Both the position numbers and the translations under genes were made by a program. Positions 16,441 through 23,324 of a stretch of 43,493 nt of DNA are shown one piece after another (position 1 is the stretch's first letter; each line of letters opens with the position of its first letter). The notes beneath the pieces are model-generated. The model ran no database searches, was not told the DNA's origin, and worked only from the letters and a program-made list of their open reading frames with translations. Source of the DNA: Sediminibacillus massiliensis (GTDB lineage Bacteria > Bacillota > Bacilli > Bacillales > Amphibacillaceae); assembly GCF_900156915.1 (NCBI RefSeq), contig NZ_LT732535.1, positions 2,123,538-2,167,030 of the forward strand, written 5' to 3'.

Positions 16441-16557
16441 GTGTAAATCTCCCTTCACCCTTTTATTTGACTAGGCTTGTTCATTCATTCATCAGTCACT
16501 CACCGTGATGGCAGCGCTGACAATTTGCTAAAAATACTGGTTGACCTTTGGCTTCTA

Positions 16558-17112
16558 TTACTCAAGATTTGCATGTTTCTTGTTTAAACTGGCTTGGTCT
16601 CTTTGTTCATAGTTTTGTAAAAGATAGACCATCACAGCATCCAGCAACAGGTGTGCTGATTGATCAAACTGGCTTCCCAAAGGCTGGATTGTATCGGGCT
16701 CGGATGGCAGGCGTTTCTTTGTTGCCGCCGGAATGACGAGATGGCAATCACTCATCTGCCCGATTGCTGACTCCTTATTGGTCGTAACCAGGGCGACCTG
16801 TGCTCCAACTTCTTTCGCCTTCTTGGCATAATACTTCAGGTTTTCCGTCGAGCCTGAACCCGAAATAATCAACAGAATATCTTCCGGCTCAATACTCGGG
16901 GTCACCGTCTCCCCTACTACGTAGACCGGGTAACCGCTATGCATGAGACGCATTCCAAACACTTTTCCCACCAAACCAGATCTGCCTGTCCCGGCAATGA
17001 AAATTCGGTTTGCTCGCTGTAGTTCTTCTGCCAGCTTTTCCGATTCTGCGGGATCGACTCTTTCAAGAACTTCCGCGATTTCCCGGGCAATCGTTCCGGT
17101 AATTTGTTTCAT
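16558..17112 (-). CDS. hxlB: 6-phospho-3-hexuloisomerase
   Basis: A 184-aa SIS-domain sugar-phosphate isomerase that interconverts D-arabino-3-hexulose 6-phosphate and fructose 6-phosphate. The phosphate-binding GTGRSGLVGK (41-50) and SGSGSTENL (84-92) motifs are intact, and the C-terminal HANLE tail is shared with B. subtilis HxlB. One notable difference: the TIQPLGSQFDQS segment (141-152) carries Asp where, from memory, HxlB proteins have LFEQ with Glu, a residue close to the active site. Whether activity is kept is not visible. It is encoded just after the LacI-type regulator (34 nt) and far from hxlA, with the TRAP, rpiA and kinase genes between. Confidence 0.9.
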   Translation of the reverse strand: MKQITGTIAREIAEVLERVDPAESEKLAEELQRANRIFIAGTGRSGLVGKVFGMRLMHSGYPVYVVGETVTPSIEPEDILLIISGSGSTENLKYYAKKAKEVGAQVALVTTNKESAIGQMSDCHLVIPAATKKRLPSEPDTIQPLGSQFDQSAHLLLDAVMVYLLQNYEQRDQASLNKKHANLE

Positions 17113-17146
17113 AGCATTTCCACCTTTTCATATATATCTATTTTTT

Positions 17147-18148
17147 TTAACAAGATTTCCTGGATATTAGTTGAGGCTCAAATCTATGAATCTCTGAAAC
17201 ACAACTCTTCTCATTGTTTCTTATTTTGTCCAACAGCAACTGTGCTGCTTTCTTTCCCATTTCAAATGCGGGCTGGGCGATTGTTGTCAGTGTCGGACTG
17301 TAGAAACCGGCAAACGCTACATCGTCAATACCGATCACCGCCAAATCTTCCGGTATCCTTACCTGATTCTTTTTAGCAAACTTCAAAACCTCGAACAACA
17401 CCCTGTCATTCAGGGCCAGAATCGCTTCAGGGGGTTCCGGCAATGCAAGCATCTCTTTCATGGTCGATTGAATGCCTGAAATGTTTGCGCTTGCAATATA
17501 GCGTTGATTTACCGGCAAACCTTGGCTTTCCAATGCTTTTTTAAACCCCTCTATCCTTTCCCCGCGGGGTGTTATTCCGTTAACCGGTGTAGAAACGATA
17601 CCAATGTTTCTATAACCTGTTCTCACAAACTCTTTAACAGCCATTTCTGCCGCCTTATAGTTATCTAGTAAAACAGACCCAATGGAAATCTCTTGTAAGA
17701 TTCTGTCCATAAACACAATCGGGTAATTGTCATTTTGCAAGCGTTTGTAAAGAGGAACATTATCACCAGTCGGAAAAACGATTAAACCATCCACTTGCTT
17801 GGCCCGCAGCATATCGATATACCGTTTCTCCTTGGCAGGGTCGTCATCCGCATTGCAGACAATGATATGAAAATCCGATTCATTGCAAAGATCTTCAATC
17901 GCCCGGATAACCTGGGTCGAGAACACGTGCAAAATGTTGGCAACGATTACACCAATTGTCATGGTCGACTTTTGCTTCAAGCTTCTGGCTACAAAGTTAG
18001 GGCTGTAACCGAGTTCAGTGATCGCTTCCTCGATACGAATCCTGGTTTTCTCCCCCATGTAGTCAAAGCGGTTGTTTAAATACTGAGAAACAGTGCTTTT
18101 CGAAACTTCTGCATGCTTTGCTACATCCGCCATTGTAACTGCTTTCAT
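17147..18148 (-). CDS. LacI-family transcriptional regulator of the hxl/TRAP operon
   Basis: A 333-aa LacI/GalR-type protein. The helix-turn-helix TMADVAKHAEVSKSTVSQYL (5-24) and hinge (SPNFVARSLKQK) are followed by a sugar-binding-like effector domain (about 60-330) with VIGIDDVAFAGFYSPTLTTI near the C-terminus. It heads the operon, so it probably represses itself and the downstream genes. Two tandem TAAACCGATTTA operators lie at 18190-18214, just downstream of the -10 box. The inducer is unknown; KdgR-like regulators of sugar acids are the closest functional guess. B. subtilis instead controls hxlAB through the formaldehyde-responsive activator HxlR, which is absent here. Start at ATG 18148 with AGGAG 11 nt upstream. 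Confidence 0.88.
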   Translation of the reverse strand: MKAVTMADVAKHAEVSKSTVSQYLNNRFDYMGEKTRIRIEEAITELGYSPNFVARSLKQKSTMTIGVIVANILHVFSTQVIRAIEDLCNESDFHIIVCNADDDPAKEKRYIDMLRAKQVDGLIVFPTGDNVPLYKRLQNDNYPIVFMDRILQEISIGSVLLDNYKAAEMAVKEFVRTGYRNIGIVSTPVNGITPRGERIEGFKKALESQGLPVNQRYIASANISGIQSTMKEMLALPEPPEAILALNDRVLFEVLKFAKKNQVRIPEDLAVIGIDDVAFAGFYSPTLTTIAQPAFEMGKKAAQLLLDKIRNNEKSCVSEIHRFEPQLISRKSC

Positions 18149-18189
18149 TTTGGGTTATTCTCCTAACCTCTACTATTCCATTTTTGTAC

Positions 18190-18214
18190 TAAACCGATTT
18201 AGTAAACCGATTTA
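18190..18214 (-). promoter_or_regulatory. Tandem LacI-type operators of the hxl/TRAP operon
   Basis: TAAACCGATTTA occurs at 18190-18201 and again at 18203-18214, a 13-bp direct repeat of an imperfect palindrome (TAAAYCGRTTTA). It lies directly downstream of the -10 box of the minus-strand promoter. Confidence 0.8.
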
Positions 18215-18219
18215 GGTAG

Positions 18220-18248
18220 AGTATAATATAGGTGAAAGCGTTTTACAA
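18220..18248 (-). promoter_or_regulatory. Promoter of the hxl/TRAP operon with cre-like site
   Basis: Minus strand TTGTAA (18243-18248), 17-nt spacer, TATACT (18220-18225). A cre-like TGAAAGCGTTTTAC (plus strand 18233-18246) fills the spacer and -35, so CcpA repression is likely on top of the LacI-type operators. Confidence 0.7.
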
Positions 18249-18327
18249 GAGGTTTATTTACTTTTTATTCATTCCATTTTTTTACTGGCTGCTGGGACGG
18301 GGCTGGGCGTGGCAGAAAGTGGGCGTC

Positions 18328-18655
18328 GGGGAGATTTTTTGCAGGTTTGGGGCGTTTATGGTGGGTTTTGGGGAGATTAGCTGCCAGGTTGGGGCGATTT
18401 TGCGGGGATTGGGGGAAATTCACGCGCTTTCGGGGAGTATTTGCTGACTTGCGGGAAATTACCCTTCTTAAGGCGGACAATTTTGGTGCAGTTATCCTCA
18501 CTACACGCTTATGCCTTGACGGGGCGATTATCCCCGGGTTTGGGGCGATTACGCCGGCTGACGGGGAGATTAGCTGCAAGGTTGGGGCGATTATCCCGAA
18601 TTTCGGGGAAATTCACGCACTGGCGGGGAGAATCAGATAGTTAACGGGAAATTCC
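18328..18655 (+). repeat. G-rich 21-bp unit array (array B)
   Basis: GGGG(C/A)(G/A)(A/T)TT blocks start at 18328, 18349, 18370, 18391, 18412, 18432 and 18453, then after a degenerate stretch at 18521, 18542, 18563, 18584, 18605, 18625 and 18645. Spacing is 21 bp with occasional 20. Twelve to thirteen base pairs between blocks vary freely. Overlapping reading frames of about 70-100 codons exist on both strands with no ribosome binding site, so this is treated as non-coding. It fills most of the gap between the divergently oriented hxl/TRAP operon and HAD gene. Confidence 0.9.
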
Positions 18656-18704
18656 GGCTATCAAAAAGTCAAAAGCCATCCCTTCCTCTCCCCTGTGCAA
18701 AAGT

Positions 18705-18734
18705 AAAAAAGAAGTGTTCCACTAAGAACACTTC
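18705..18734 (-). terminator. Orphan terminator, minus orientation
   Basis: Perfect 9-bp stem GAAGTGTTC/GAACACTTC with a 6-nt loop and six A residues on the plus-strand left side, i.e. a T-run for minus-strand transcription. No minus-strand gene lies upstream of it; only the inverted promoter module at 18794-18824 does. Confidence 0.75.
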
Positions 18735-18793
18735 AAAGGTTACGCCGCCTTTCTGCGTCACGCCAAAAAATCATTCTCTCTTTTTCAATAATC

Positions 18794-18824
18794 AGCGTAA
18801 TGTATGAAACCCGTTCCAGAGCAA
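18794..18824 (-). promoter_or_regulatory. Inverted promoter-operator module, minus orientation
   Basis: Minus strand TTGCTC (18819-18824), 19-nt spacer, TACGCT (18794-18799), with operator TGGAACGGGTTTCA in the spacer. It is an inverted, slightly diverged copy of the HAD promoter module at 18862-18892. Promoter strength on this side looks poor. Confidence 0.45.
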
Positions 18825-18861
18825 GATAATTTATAAGGGAGCTAACATTTTTTCTATTTAT

Positions 18862-18892
18862 TTGACATGAAACGCGTTCCATACATTACACT
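18862..18892 (+). promoter_or_regulatory. HAD gene promoter with palindromic operator in a 19-bp spacer
   Basis: TTGACA (18862-18867), 19-nt spacer, TACACT (18887-18892). The spacer holds the near-perfect palindrome TGAAACGCGTTCCA (18868-18881). A LacI/GalR-type repressor would fit the palindrome; the long spacer with internal dyad is also the layout used by MerR-type activators. The regulator is not identified. Confidence 0.55.
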
Positions 18893-18947
18893 AAGAAAAG
18901 TACATATGCACGAAAACATAAAACTAACATAGAAAGTAGGACAGAAT

Positions 18948-19742
18948 ATGAAGGAACCTAGCGTAATCTTTTTTGATATTGACGGGACATTACTGGATCA
19001 TGATAAAAAGCTCCCCCCATCCACGAAAGAAGCTATCTTCACTTTGAAGGAACAAGGCCATATTGTGGCAATTGCAACTGGCCGGGCTCCGTTTATGTTT
19101 GAAGACTTAAGAGAAGAACTGGATATCGATACTTTCATCAGTTATAACGGCCAATACGTCGTTTTAAATGGGGAAGTTCTTTATACGAACCCATTGAATA
19201 TTGATTCTCTTGAAAAACTGACAGCGAAAGCGCTTCTTAATGAGCACCCGGTTGTTTTCATGGATCACGAAGATATGAAAGCGAATGTACCGGAGCATGC
19301 GTACATCAATGAAAGCATCAAAACATTGAAAATCGGTCACTTCCCTACGCATGACCCGCATTATTACAAAGGAAGAGATTTGTATCAGTCCCTTTTGTTT
19401 TGCCCGGAAGGCGAGGAAAAGCAATATGTAGAGGAATTTGATGATTTTGATTTCATCAGATGGCACCCTGTTTCCGTCGATGTCATTCCAAAAGGCGGTT
19501 CCAAAGCTAATGGGATCAACAAGATTACCGAAAAACTCGGTTTTCCACCAGAACGGCAATATGCCTTCGGCGACGGCTTGAATGATGTGGAGATGCTGTC
19601 CAAAATCGAAAACAGCATTGCCATGGGAAACTCCGTCGAACAGGCTAAGTCAGCAGCAAAATACGTAACAAAGTCTGTTGATGAAGAAGGAATCGTCCAT
19701 GGACTGAAAATGGTCGGTCTGTTGGAAGCACAGAAAGCGTGA
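18948..19742 (+). CDS. Cof-type HAD-superfamily phosphatase
   Basis: A 264-aa haloacid-dehalogenase phosphatase of the Cof (IIB) subfamily, resembling B. subtilis YkrA. These enzymes dephosphorylate small metabolites such as sugar phosphates. The motifs are complete: DIDGT with nucleophile D10 and acid/base D12, ATGRAP (motif II), KGGSKANGI with the motif III Lys, and FGDGLNDVEM (motif IV). The type II cap lies between about residues 82 and 180. Its promoter carries a palindromic operator, so it is substrate-regulated rather than constitutive. The start ATG 18948 has only a modest AGTAGGAC site. The terminator follows at 19751; the IS1595 copy landed in its T-run. Confidence 0.93.
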   Translation: MKEPSVIFFDIDGTLLDHDKKLPPSTKEAIFTLKEQGHIVAIATGRAPFMFEDLREELDIDTFISYNGQYVVLNGEVLYTNPLNIDSLEKLTAKALLNEHPVVFMDHEDMKANVPEHAYINESIKTLKIGHFPTHDPHYYKGRDLYQSLLFCPEGEEKQYVEEFDDFDFIRWHPVSVDVIPKGGSKANGINKITEKLGFPPERQYAFGDGLNDVEMLSKIENSIAMGNSVEQAKSAAKYVTKSVDEEGIVHGLKMVGLLEAQKA

Positions 19743-19750
19743 TAAGCAAT

Positions 19751-19788
19751 AAGGCACTCCCCCGGCAGTCAAGGGGAAGTGCCTTTTT
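19751..19788. terminator. Terminator of the HAD gene
   Basis: AAGGCACT-CCCC stem paired with GGGG-AAGTGCCTT followed by a T-run. The IS1595 target duplication begins at its last T residues; before the insertion it would also have stood just beyond the convergent gene at 21261-21569. Confidence 0.88.
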
Positions 19789-19822
19789 AATGAAGGCTGT
19801 TTTCGTATAGATTGTTGCTTTA

Positions 19823-19852
19823 TTGACCATACTGTATAAAGGTTGATATAAT
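19823..19852 (+). promoter_or_regulatory. Transposase promoter inside the IS
   Basis: TTGACC (19823-19828), 18-nt spacer, TATAAT (19847-19852), 24 bp before the start codon. Confidence 0.65.
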
Positions 19853-19875
19853 GCACTTCAAGGAGGCGTTCGAGT

Positions 19876-20886
19876 ATGTGGAAAGATGTATATGAAGGGT
19901 TTAGCGAATTAACAAAATCAGAGCAAATTGCTTTATTTGACGCAATGAAACAGGATTTGTTTCCCGAAGAGCCAGATAAAATCACAAAATTACTCAAAAC
20001 TATTCGTGAAGCACGATTTGCTTCAGGTATGGCTTGTGTTCATTGTGGTAGTACATCGGTTAAACGTAATGGGAAGTATCGCACTCGACAACGTTATCTT
20101 TGTAAGGATTGCAATAAGACGTTTAACGATATGACCAATACGCCATTTTCAGGCTCACGATACCCAGAAAAATGGGTGAAGTACATTGAACTAATGGTAG
20201 ATGGCTTTACTCTACCTAAAATCGCTGAAAAACTTCAAATACACATTTCTACTGCATTTTATTGGCGACATAAAATCTTGAACGCTTTAGGAAGTCTTGG
20301 TTTTAATCAATTGCAAGGTATCGTTGAAAGTGACGAAACCTTCTTTCGTGAGTCATTAAAAGGTAGAAGAGAAATTGCTCACAGAAAAGCCAAGAAACGT
20401 GGTGAAAAAGACAAGAAAAGAGGTATTTCTAACCTTAAAATCGCTGTTGTAGTAGCACAGGATAGAAATGGTAATATGATTGCTCGAAAAGCAGGAACAG
20501 GGCGTGTAAGAGCAGAAGAAATCGACACTGTAATAGGCGAGTTTATTCATCCTTCTGCGTTGTTATGTACTGATACGGCAACTAACTACAAGAAGTTTGC
20601 CAAACTCAAAGGTCTCTTGCACGAAACTGTTAATGAACGCCAAAAGCAACGTGTTAAAAAAGGAATTTACCATATCCAACACGTCAACAACTTCCACAAT
20701 CGTTTAAAAGGTTGGTTGGAGCGTTTTCAAGGTGTGGGAACTCATTATTTGGACAACTACCTCTATTGGTTCCGTTGGCTCGAATTAGGCAAGGACTTAG
20801 CATTTGATAAGCGAGTAGAGCAAATGCTTATTTCAGCGTGTCAAAAATCCAATTATACAACAGTTGAAATGCTAAGAACTGCATAG
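19876..20886 (+). CDS. IS1595-family transposase
   Basis: A 336-aa transposase. An N-terminal region (about 1-48) with a helical lead segment is followed by a C4 zinc ribbon (C54, C57, C76, C79), a helix-turn-helix region near LPKIAEKLQIHISTAFYWR (about 116-134) and the ISXO2-like DDE-type catalytic domain. First catalytic Asp is in IVESDETFF, the second in LCTDTATNY, and the third cluster in HVNNFHNRLKGW. The frame is intact and the ends of the element are recognisable, so it may be functional. Start at ATG 19876 with AAGGAGG upstream. Codon use is more AT-rich than in the neighbouring chromosomal genes. Confidence 0.95.
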   Translation: MWKDVYEGFSELTKSEQIALFDAMKQDLFPEEPDKITKLLKTIREARFASGMACVHCGSTSVKRNGKYRTRQRYLCKDCNKTFNDMTNTPFSGSRYPEKWVKYIELMVDGFTLPKIAEKLQIHISTAFYWRHKILNALGSLGFNQLQGIVESDETFFRESLKGRREIAHRKAKKRGEKDKKRGISNLKIAVVVAQDRNGNMIARKAGTGRVRAEEIDTVIGEFIHPSALLCTDTATNYKKFAKLKGLLHETVNERQKQRVKKGIYHIQHVNNFHNRLKGWLERFQGVGTHYLDNYLYWFRWLELGKDLAFDKRVEQMLISACQKSNYTTVEMLRTA

Positions 20887-20890
20887 AAAA

Positions 20891-20910
20891 GACCTCTCAT
20901 AAAAGAGGTC
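20891..20910 (-). terminator. Hairpin between transposase and passenger gene
   Basis: Perfect 7-bp stem GACCTCT/AGAGGTC with a 6-nt loop directly after the transposase stop; the T-rich tail is on the minus side, so it serves the passenger gene at least. Confidence 0.6.
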
Positions 20911-20914
20911 AATA

Positions 20915-21151
20915 TTACACATTTTTTATATTTTTCTTAGTGAAATAGGCGAGAACAAATGGAACAATAGGTGTAAGAGCCAGTAATCTATACCAATTCT
21001 CTGCACCAATAAAATATAGCATTGGGAATAAGAATGTAAACCCGCTTATAATCAATGCTTTTTGAGACTTTTTCCATAGACCAAATAAAAATAATATCGA
21101 ACCAATGATAACCAATGTCCAAAAGATAAAACCAGCCAAATAAAAGTCCAT
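20915..21151 (-). CDS. Passenger gene of the IS: small membrane protein
   Basis: A 78-aa protein with three hydrophobic stretches (about 5-24, 32-48 and 55-70) and a basic C-terminal tail (KKNIKNV), probably a membrane protein. No family recognised. It lies entirely within the IS1595 element, convergent with the transposase, and has a good ribosome binding site (GAGGTG 7 nt before ATG 21151) and a shared hairpin terminator. Accessory genes are known in some IS1595 elements, so it is a plausible passenger rather than a chance ORF. Confidence 0.7.
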   Translation of the reverse strand: MDFYLAGFIFWTLVIIGSILFLFGLWKKSQKALIISGFTFLFPMLYFIGAENWYRLLALTPIVPFVLAYFTKKNIKNV

Positions 21152-21260
21152 CTTCTCACCTCTTATTCTATATTTTTACCATATATTTCTTTTTACAATT
21201 ATAACAGAAAATTCAAATATTTAAATAATCCATAAAACAACAATCTTTGAGAAAACAGCC

Positions 21261-21569
21261 TTAATGAAACAACTCCTGAAATACATCATCCAAGTTATCG
21301 TGGCCGGACATGTCCCTATCATCGGCATCGTCCGTTTCGACTGTCCATTTTTCTTTGGCAGGAGCCAGATGGCCTTGTTCATTTTTCCTAAACGGGAGGT
21401 GCACCATATACACCTTGCCGTTTTTCCTCACGGTATATCCTGCATAATAATAATCGTCCTGTCCTTCTTCCTCAAATACGCCAATATCATCGACATGGTA
21501 CTTTTCCATGATCGGTTTAAACGAATCCTGCAAATCACTGATCAGCTGTTCGCGGGGTATATATTCCAT
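21261..21569 (-). CDS. Conserved hypothetical protein, paralogue of 22827-23135
   Basis: A 102-aa acidic, soluble-looking protein of a Bacillaceae family I cannot name with certainty. It shows an N-terminal helix (DLQDSFKPIMEKY), a conserved VDDIGVFEEEGQDD block (about 25-40), alternating strands YYAGYTVRKNGKVYMVHLPF and a Trp-containing AKEKWTVET segment. The gene at 22827-23135 encodes the same architecture at the same length, with roughly half the residues identical. Start at ATG 21569 with GGGAGG upstream. The stop codon TAA coincides with the first three bases of the IS1595 target duplication, so the insertion spared the coding sequence but separated it from its likely terminator. Second gene of a pair with 21585-21791. 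Confidence 0.8.
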   Translation of the reverse strand: MEYIPREQLISDLQDSFKPIMEKYHVDDIGVFEEEGQDDYYYAGYTVRKNGKVYMVHLPFRKNEQGHLAPAKEKWTVETDDADDRDMSGHDNLDDVFQELFH

Positions 21570-21584
21570 ATCTTTTCCTCCCAT

Positions 21585-21791
21585 TTAGTCGGTATCCAGC
21601 CATGTTTTCCCGTCCACATTGTCACGTACGATTTCCTGTTCGGGAGTAATCTGGCTTGTCTTCGTTATTTCCTCATTCTGTCCCGGATGTTGTTCCAATT
21701 CACTGTCGATCACATCATTCAACACAGCCGAACTCTCCGTTTCTTGTCTGACATTTTCCATTTGCTTTCTGAGGTAATTTTCGTCTTTCAT
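21585..21791 (-). CDS. Small acidic protein of unknown function
   Basis: A 68-aa, highly polar and Glu/Asp/Gln-rich protein without hydrophobic segments, likely partly disordered after an N-terminal helix (KDENYLRKQMENVRQETES). No family is recognised. The start is ATG 21791, with GGAGG 6 nt upstream; the longer frame to 21812 starts inside this site. It is followed after 15 nt by the gene at 21261-21569 and probably shares its transcript. The copy of that neighbour at 22827-23135 has no companion like this one. Confidence 0.65.
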   Translation of the reverse strand: MKDENYLRKQMENVRQETESSAVLNDVIDSELEQHPGQNEEITKTSQITPEQEIVRDNVDGKTWLDTD

Positions 21792-21950
21792 GACTGACCT
21801 CCATCCTTCCATGTTTCTATATTATTATTGTCCCGAGCTTTTCGATTAATATGAATCAAGCAACCACCCATGTAAACGCTTAATCAAATTAGTTGTATTT
21901 TCACTGAAATATGCGAAAATAAAAAATACCAAATAGAGGGAGGAAATGAT

Positions 21951-22790
21951 ATGGTGAAAAATTTGCAGGATACCACGACACTACATAACGGAGTGAAGAT
22001 GCCCTGGCTCGGGCTTGGAGTTTTCAAAGTAGAGGATGGGCAAGAAGCGATTGATTCTGTCAAGGCTGCAATCAAAAATGGCTATAGAAGCATAGATACG
22101 GCTGCCATTTACAAAAACGAAGAAGGCGTCGGGCAAGGAATCAGGGAAGCTGGAGTCCCGCGCGAAGAATTGTTTGTGACTTCGAAGCTATGGAACACCG
22201 ATCAGGGATATGAGTCCACTTTAAAAGCTTACGAAACAAGTTTGGAAAAGTTGGGCCTTGATTATCTTGACTTGTACTTGATCCATTGGCCGGTGCCGGC
22301 TCAAGGCAAATTCAAAGAAAGCTGGAAAGCGATGGAGAAGCTTTATAAGGATGGGAAAGTACGTGCCATCGGTTTGAGTAACTTTAAAGAGCATCATATC
22401 GACGAAATCCTGGAAGATGCAAAAGTGAAGCCGATGGTAAACCAAGTGGAATTCCATCCGAACTTCGCTCAAAAAGAACTGCGGGCATACTGCAAACAGC
22501 ACGACATCCAGCTCGAAGCATGGTCACCTTTGAAGCAGGGGGAACTTCTCGACGATCCAACCCTCAAGAAAATCGGCGACAAATACGGAAAATCCCCGGC
22601 ACAGGTCATCATCCGCTGGGATCTGCAAAGCGAAGTCATCACGATTCCAAAGTCGACAAAAGAACATCGTATCATTGATAATGCCGATGTATTCGACTTT
22701 GAGCTGACCACAGAAGACATGGAGGAAATCGATCAGCTTGATACGAACCAACGCGCATTCGCCGACCCGGATGATTTCAATAAAAGGTAA
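21951..22790 (+). CDS. yvgN: Aldo/keto reductase, glyoxal/methylglyoxal reductase type
   Basis: A 279-aa NADPH-dependent aldo/keto reductase very similar to B. subtilis YvgN, which reduces methylglyoxal and glyoxal. The catalytic tetrad is complete: D49, Y54, K79 and H112. The family signatures [18 protein letters not shown] (44-61) and the C-terminal [17 protein letters not shown]-binding element are present. It acts in the cytosol in detoxification of reactive aldehydes. Start at ATG 21951 with GGGAGG upstream. It lies between two paralogous small genes on the opposite strand and ends at a strong terminator (22796). Confidence 0.95.
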   Translation: MVKNLQDTTTLHNGVKMPWLGLGVFKVEDGQEAIDSVKAAIKNGYRSIDTAAIYKNEEGVGQGIREAGVPREELFVTSKLWNTDQGYESTLKAYETSLEKLGLDYLDLYLIHWPVPAQGKFKESWKAMEKLYKDGKVRAIGLSNFKEHHIDEILEDAKVKPMVNQVEFHPNFAQKELRAYCKQHDIQLEAWSPLKQGELLDDPTLKKIGDKYGKSPAQVIIRWDLQSEVITIPKSTKEHRIIDNADVFDFELTTEDMEEIDQLDTNQRAFADPDDFNKR

Positions 22791-22795
22791 ATAGA

Positions 22796-22825
22796 AGAGG
22801 CCGCCCAGTAGGGCAGGCCTCTTTC
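22796..22825 (+). terminator. Terminator of yvgN
   Basis: AGAGGCC-GCCC stem paired with GGGC-GGCCTCT and a T-rich tail; it is also directly past the stop of the convergent gene at 22827. Confidence 0.85.
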
Positions 22826-22826
22826 T

Positions 22827-23135
22827 TCATGCAAACAATTTTTGCAGCACGTCCTCAATATTGGCAAAGCCCTTCAAATCATCATCTGTCGGGTTTTCTG
22901 TCTGGACTGTCCACTCCTGTTTCGCAAGGGTTAAATAGCCTTCTTCCCCTTGGATAAACGGCAGATACACCATAAAGACCCTGCCATCTTTTTTAATTGC
23001 ATATCCGATATGGTACGCATTGTCCTGGCCTTCCTCTTCAAAAAGCCCGATGTCATCAAGGTTGTACTTCTCAGCAAGCGGACGAAAAGAATCTCGCAAA
23101 TCATCTGCTATTTGATCTAGTGATATCTCATCCAT
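22827..23135 (-). CDS. Conserved hypothetical protein, paralogue of 21261-21569
   Basis: A 102-aa protein with the same layout as the one at 21261-21569: helix DLRDSFRPLAEKY, then LDDIGLFEEEGQDN, IGYAIKKDGRVFMVYLPF and AKQEWTVQTENPTDDD. Function is unknown. I take ATG 23135, with AGGAG 8 nt upstream, rather than the GTG at 23144 next to the site; this gives exactly the length of its paralogue. The two copies flank yvgN on the minus strand, suggesting a local duplication followed by divergence. Confidence 0.8.
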   Translation of the reverse strand: MDEISLDQIADDLRDSFRPLAEKYNLDDIGLFEEEGQDNAYHIGYAIKKDGRVFMVYLPFIQGEEGYLTLAKQEWTVQTENPTDDDLKGFANIEDVLQKLFA

Positions 23136-23269
23136 TACGAGCACTCCTTCTTATTGCTTATCTCTTTTAATATGCTTTCTTTCATACGACACATTCATCT
23201 ATATTTTACACCAATTCTCCTCATTTCCCAGGAAATAATCTTTTATTCACCAAAATTTTCATGCCACAC

Positions 23270-23313
23270 AAAAAGAAAGCCGTCAATGCCATTATAAGCA
23301 TTGACAGCTTTCT
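23270..23313 (-). terminator. Terminator of the DnaJ-type zinc-finger gene
   Basis: Minus strand AGAAAGC-GTCAATGC stem paired with GCATTGAC-GCTTTCT around an 8-nt loop, then a T-run; it starts 12 bp beyond the stop at 23325. Confidence 0.88.
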
Positions 23314-23324
23314 ACCGAAGTCAA

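Larger units (their letters stand above)
19795..21260 (+). mobile_element. IS1595-family insertion sequence with target duplication
   Basis: A 1466-bp element. The ends are inverted repeats starting GGCTGTTTTC at 19795 and, on the other strand, from 21260, with similarity continuing through AGATTGTTG. It is flanked by an exact 8-bp target duplication TTAATGAA at 19787-19794 and 21261-21268, the size typical of IS1595. It carries a full-length transposase gene and a minus-strand passenger gene for a small membrane protein. Intact ends, target duplication and open transposase indicate a recent, potentially active insertion. Confidence 0.93.

Noticed and set aside
18232-18644. Reading frames of 67-104 codons on both strands in array B
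   Set aside because: Products are repeat artefacts rich in Gly, Leu and Arg with no start signals; open frames on both strands come from the 21-bp step being a multiple of three.
18328-18655. G-quadruplex-forming locus
   Set aside because: G runs are about 17 nt apart, so loops would be long; possible but not convincing without a biophysical test.
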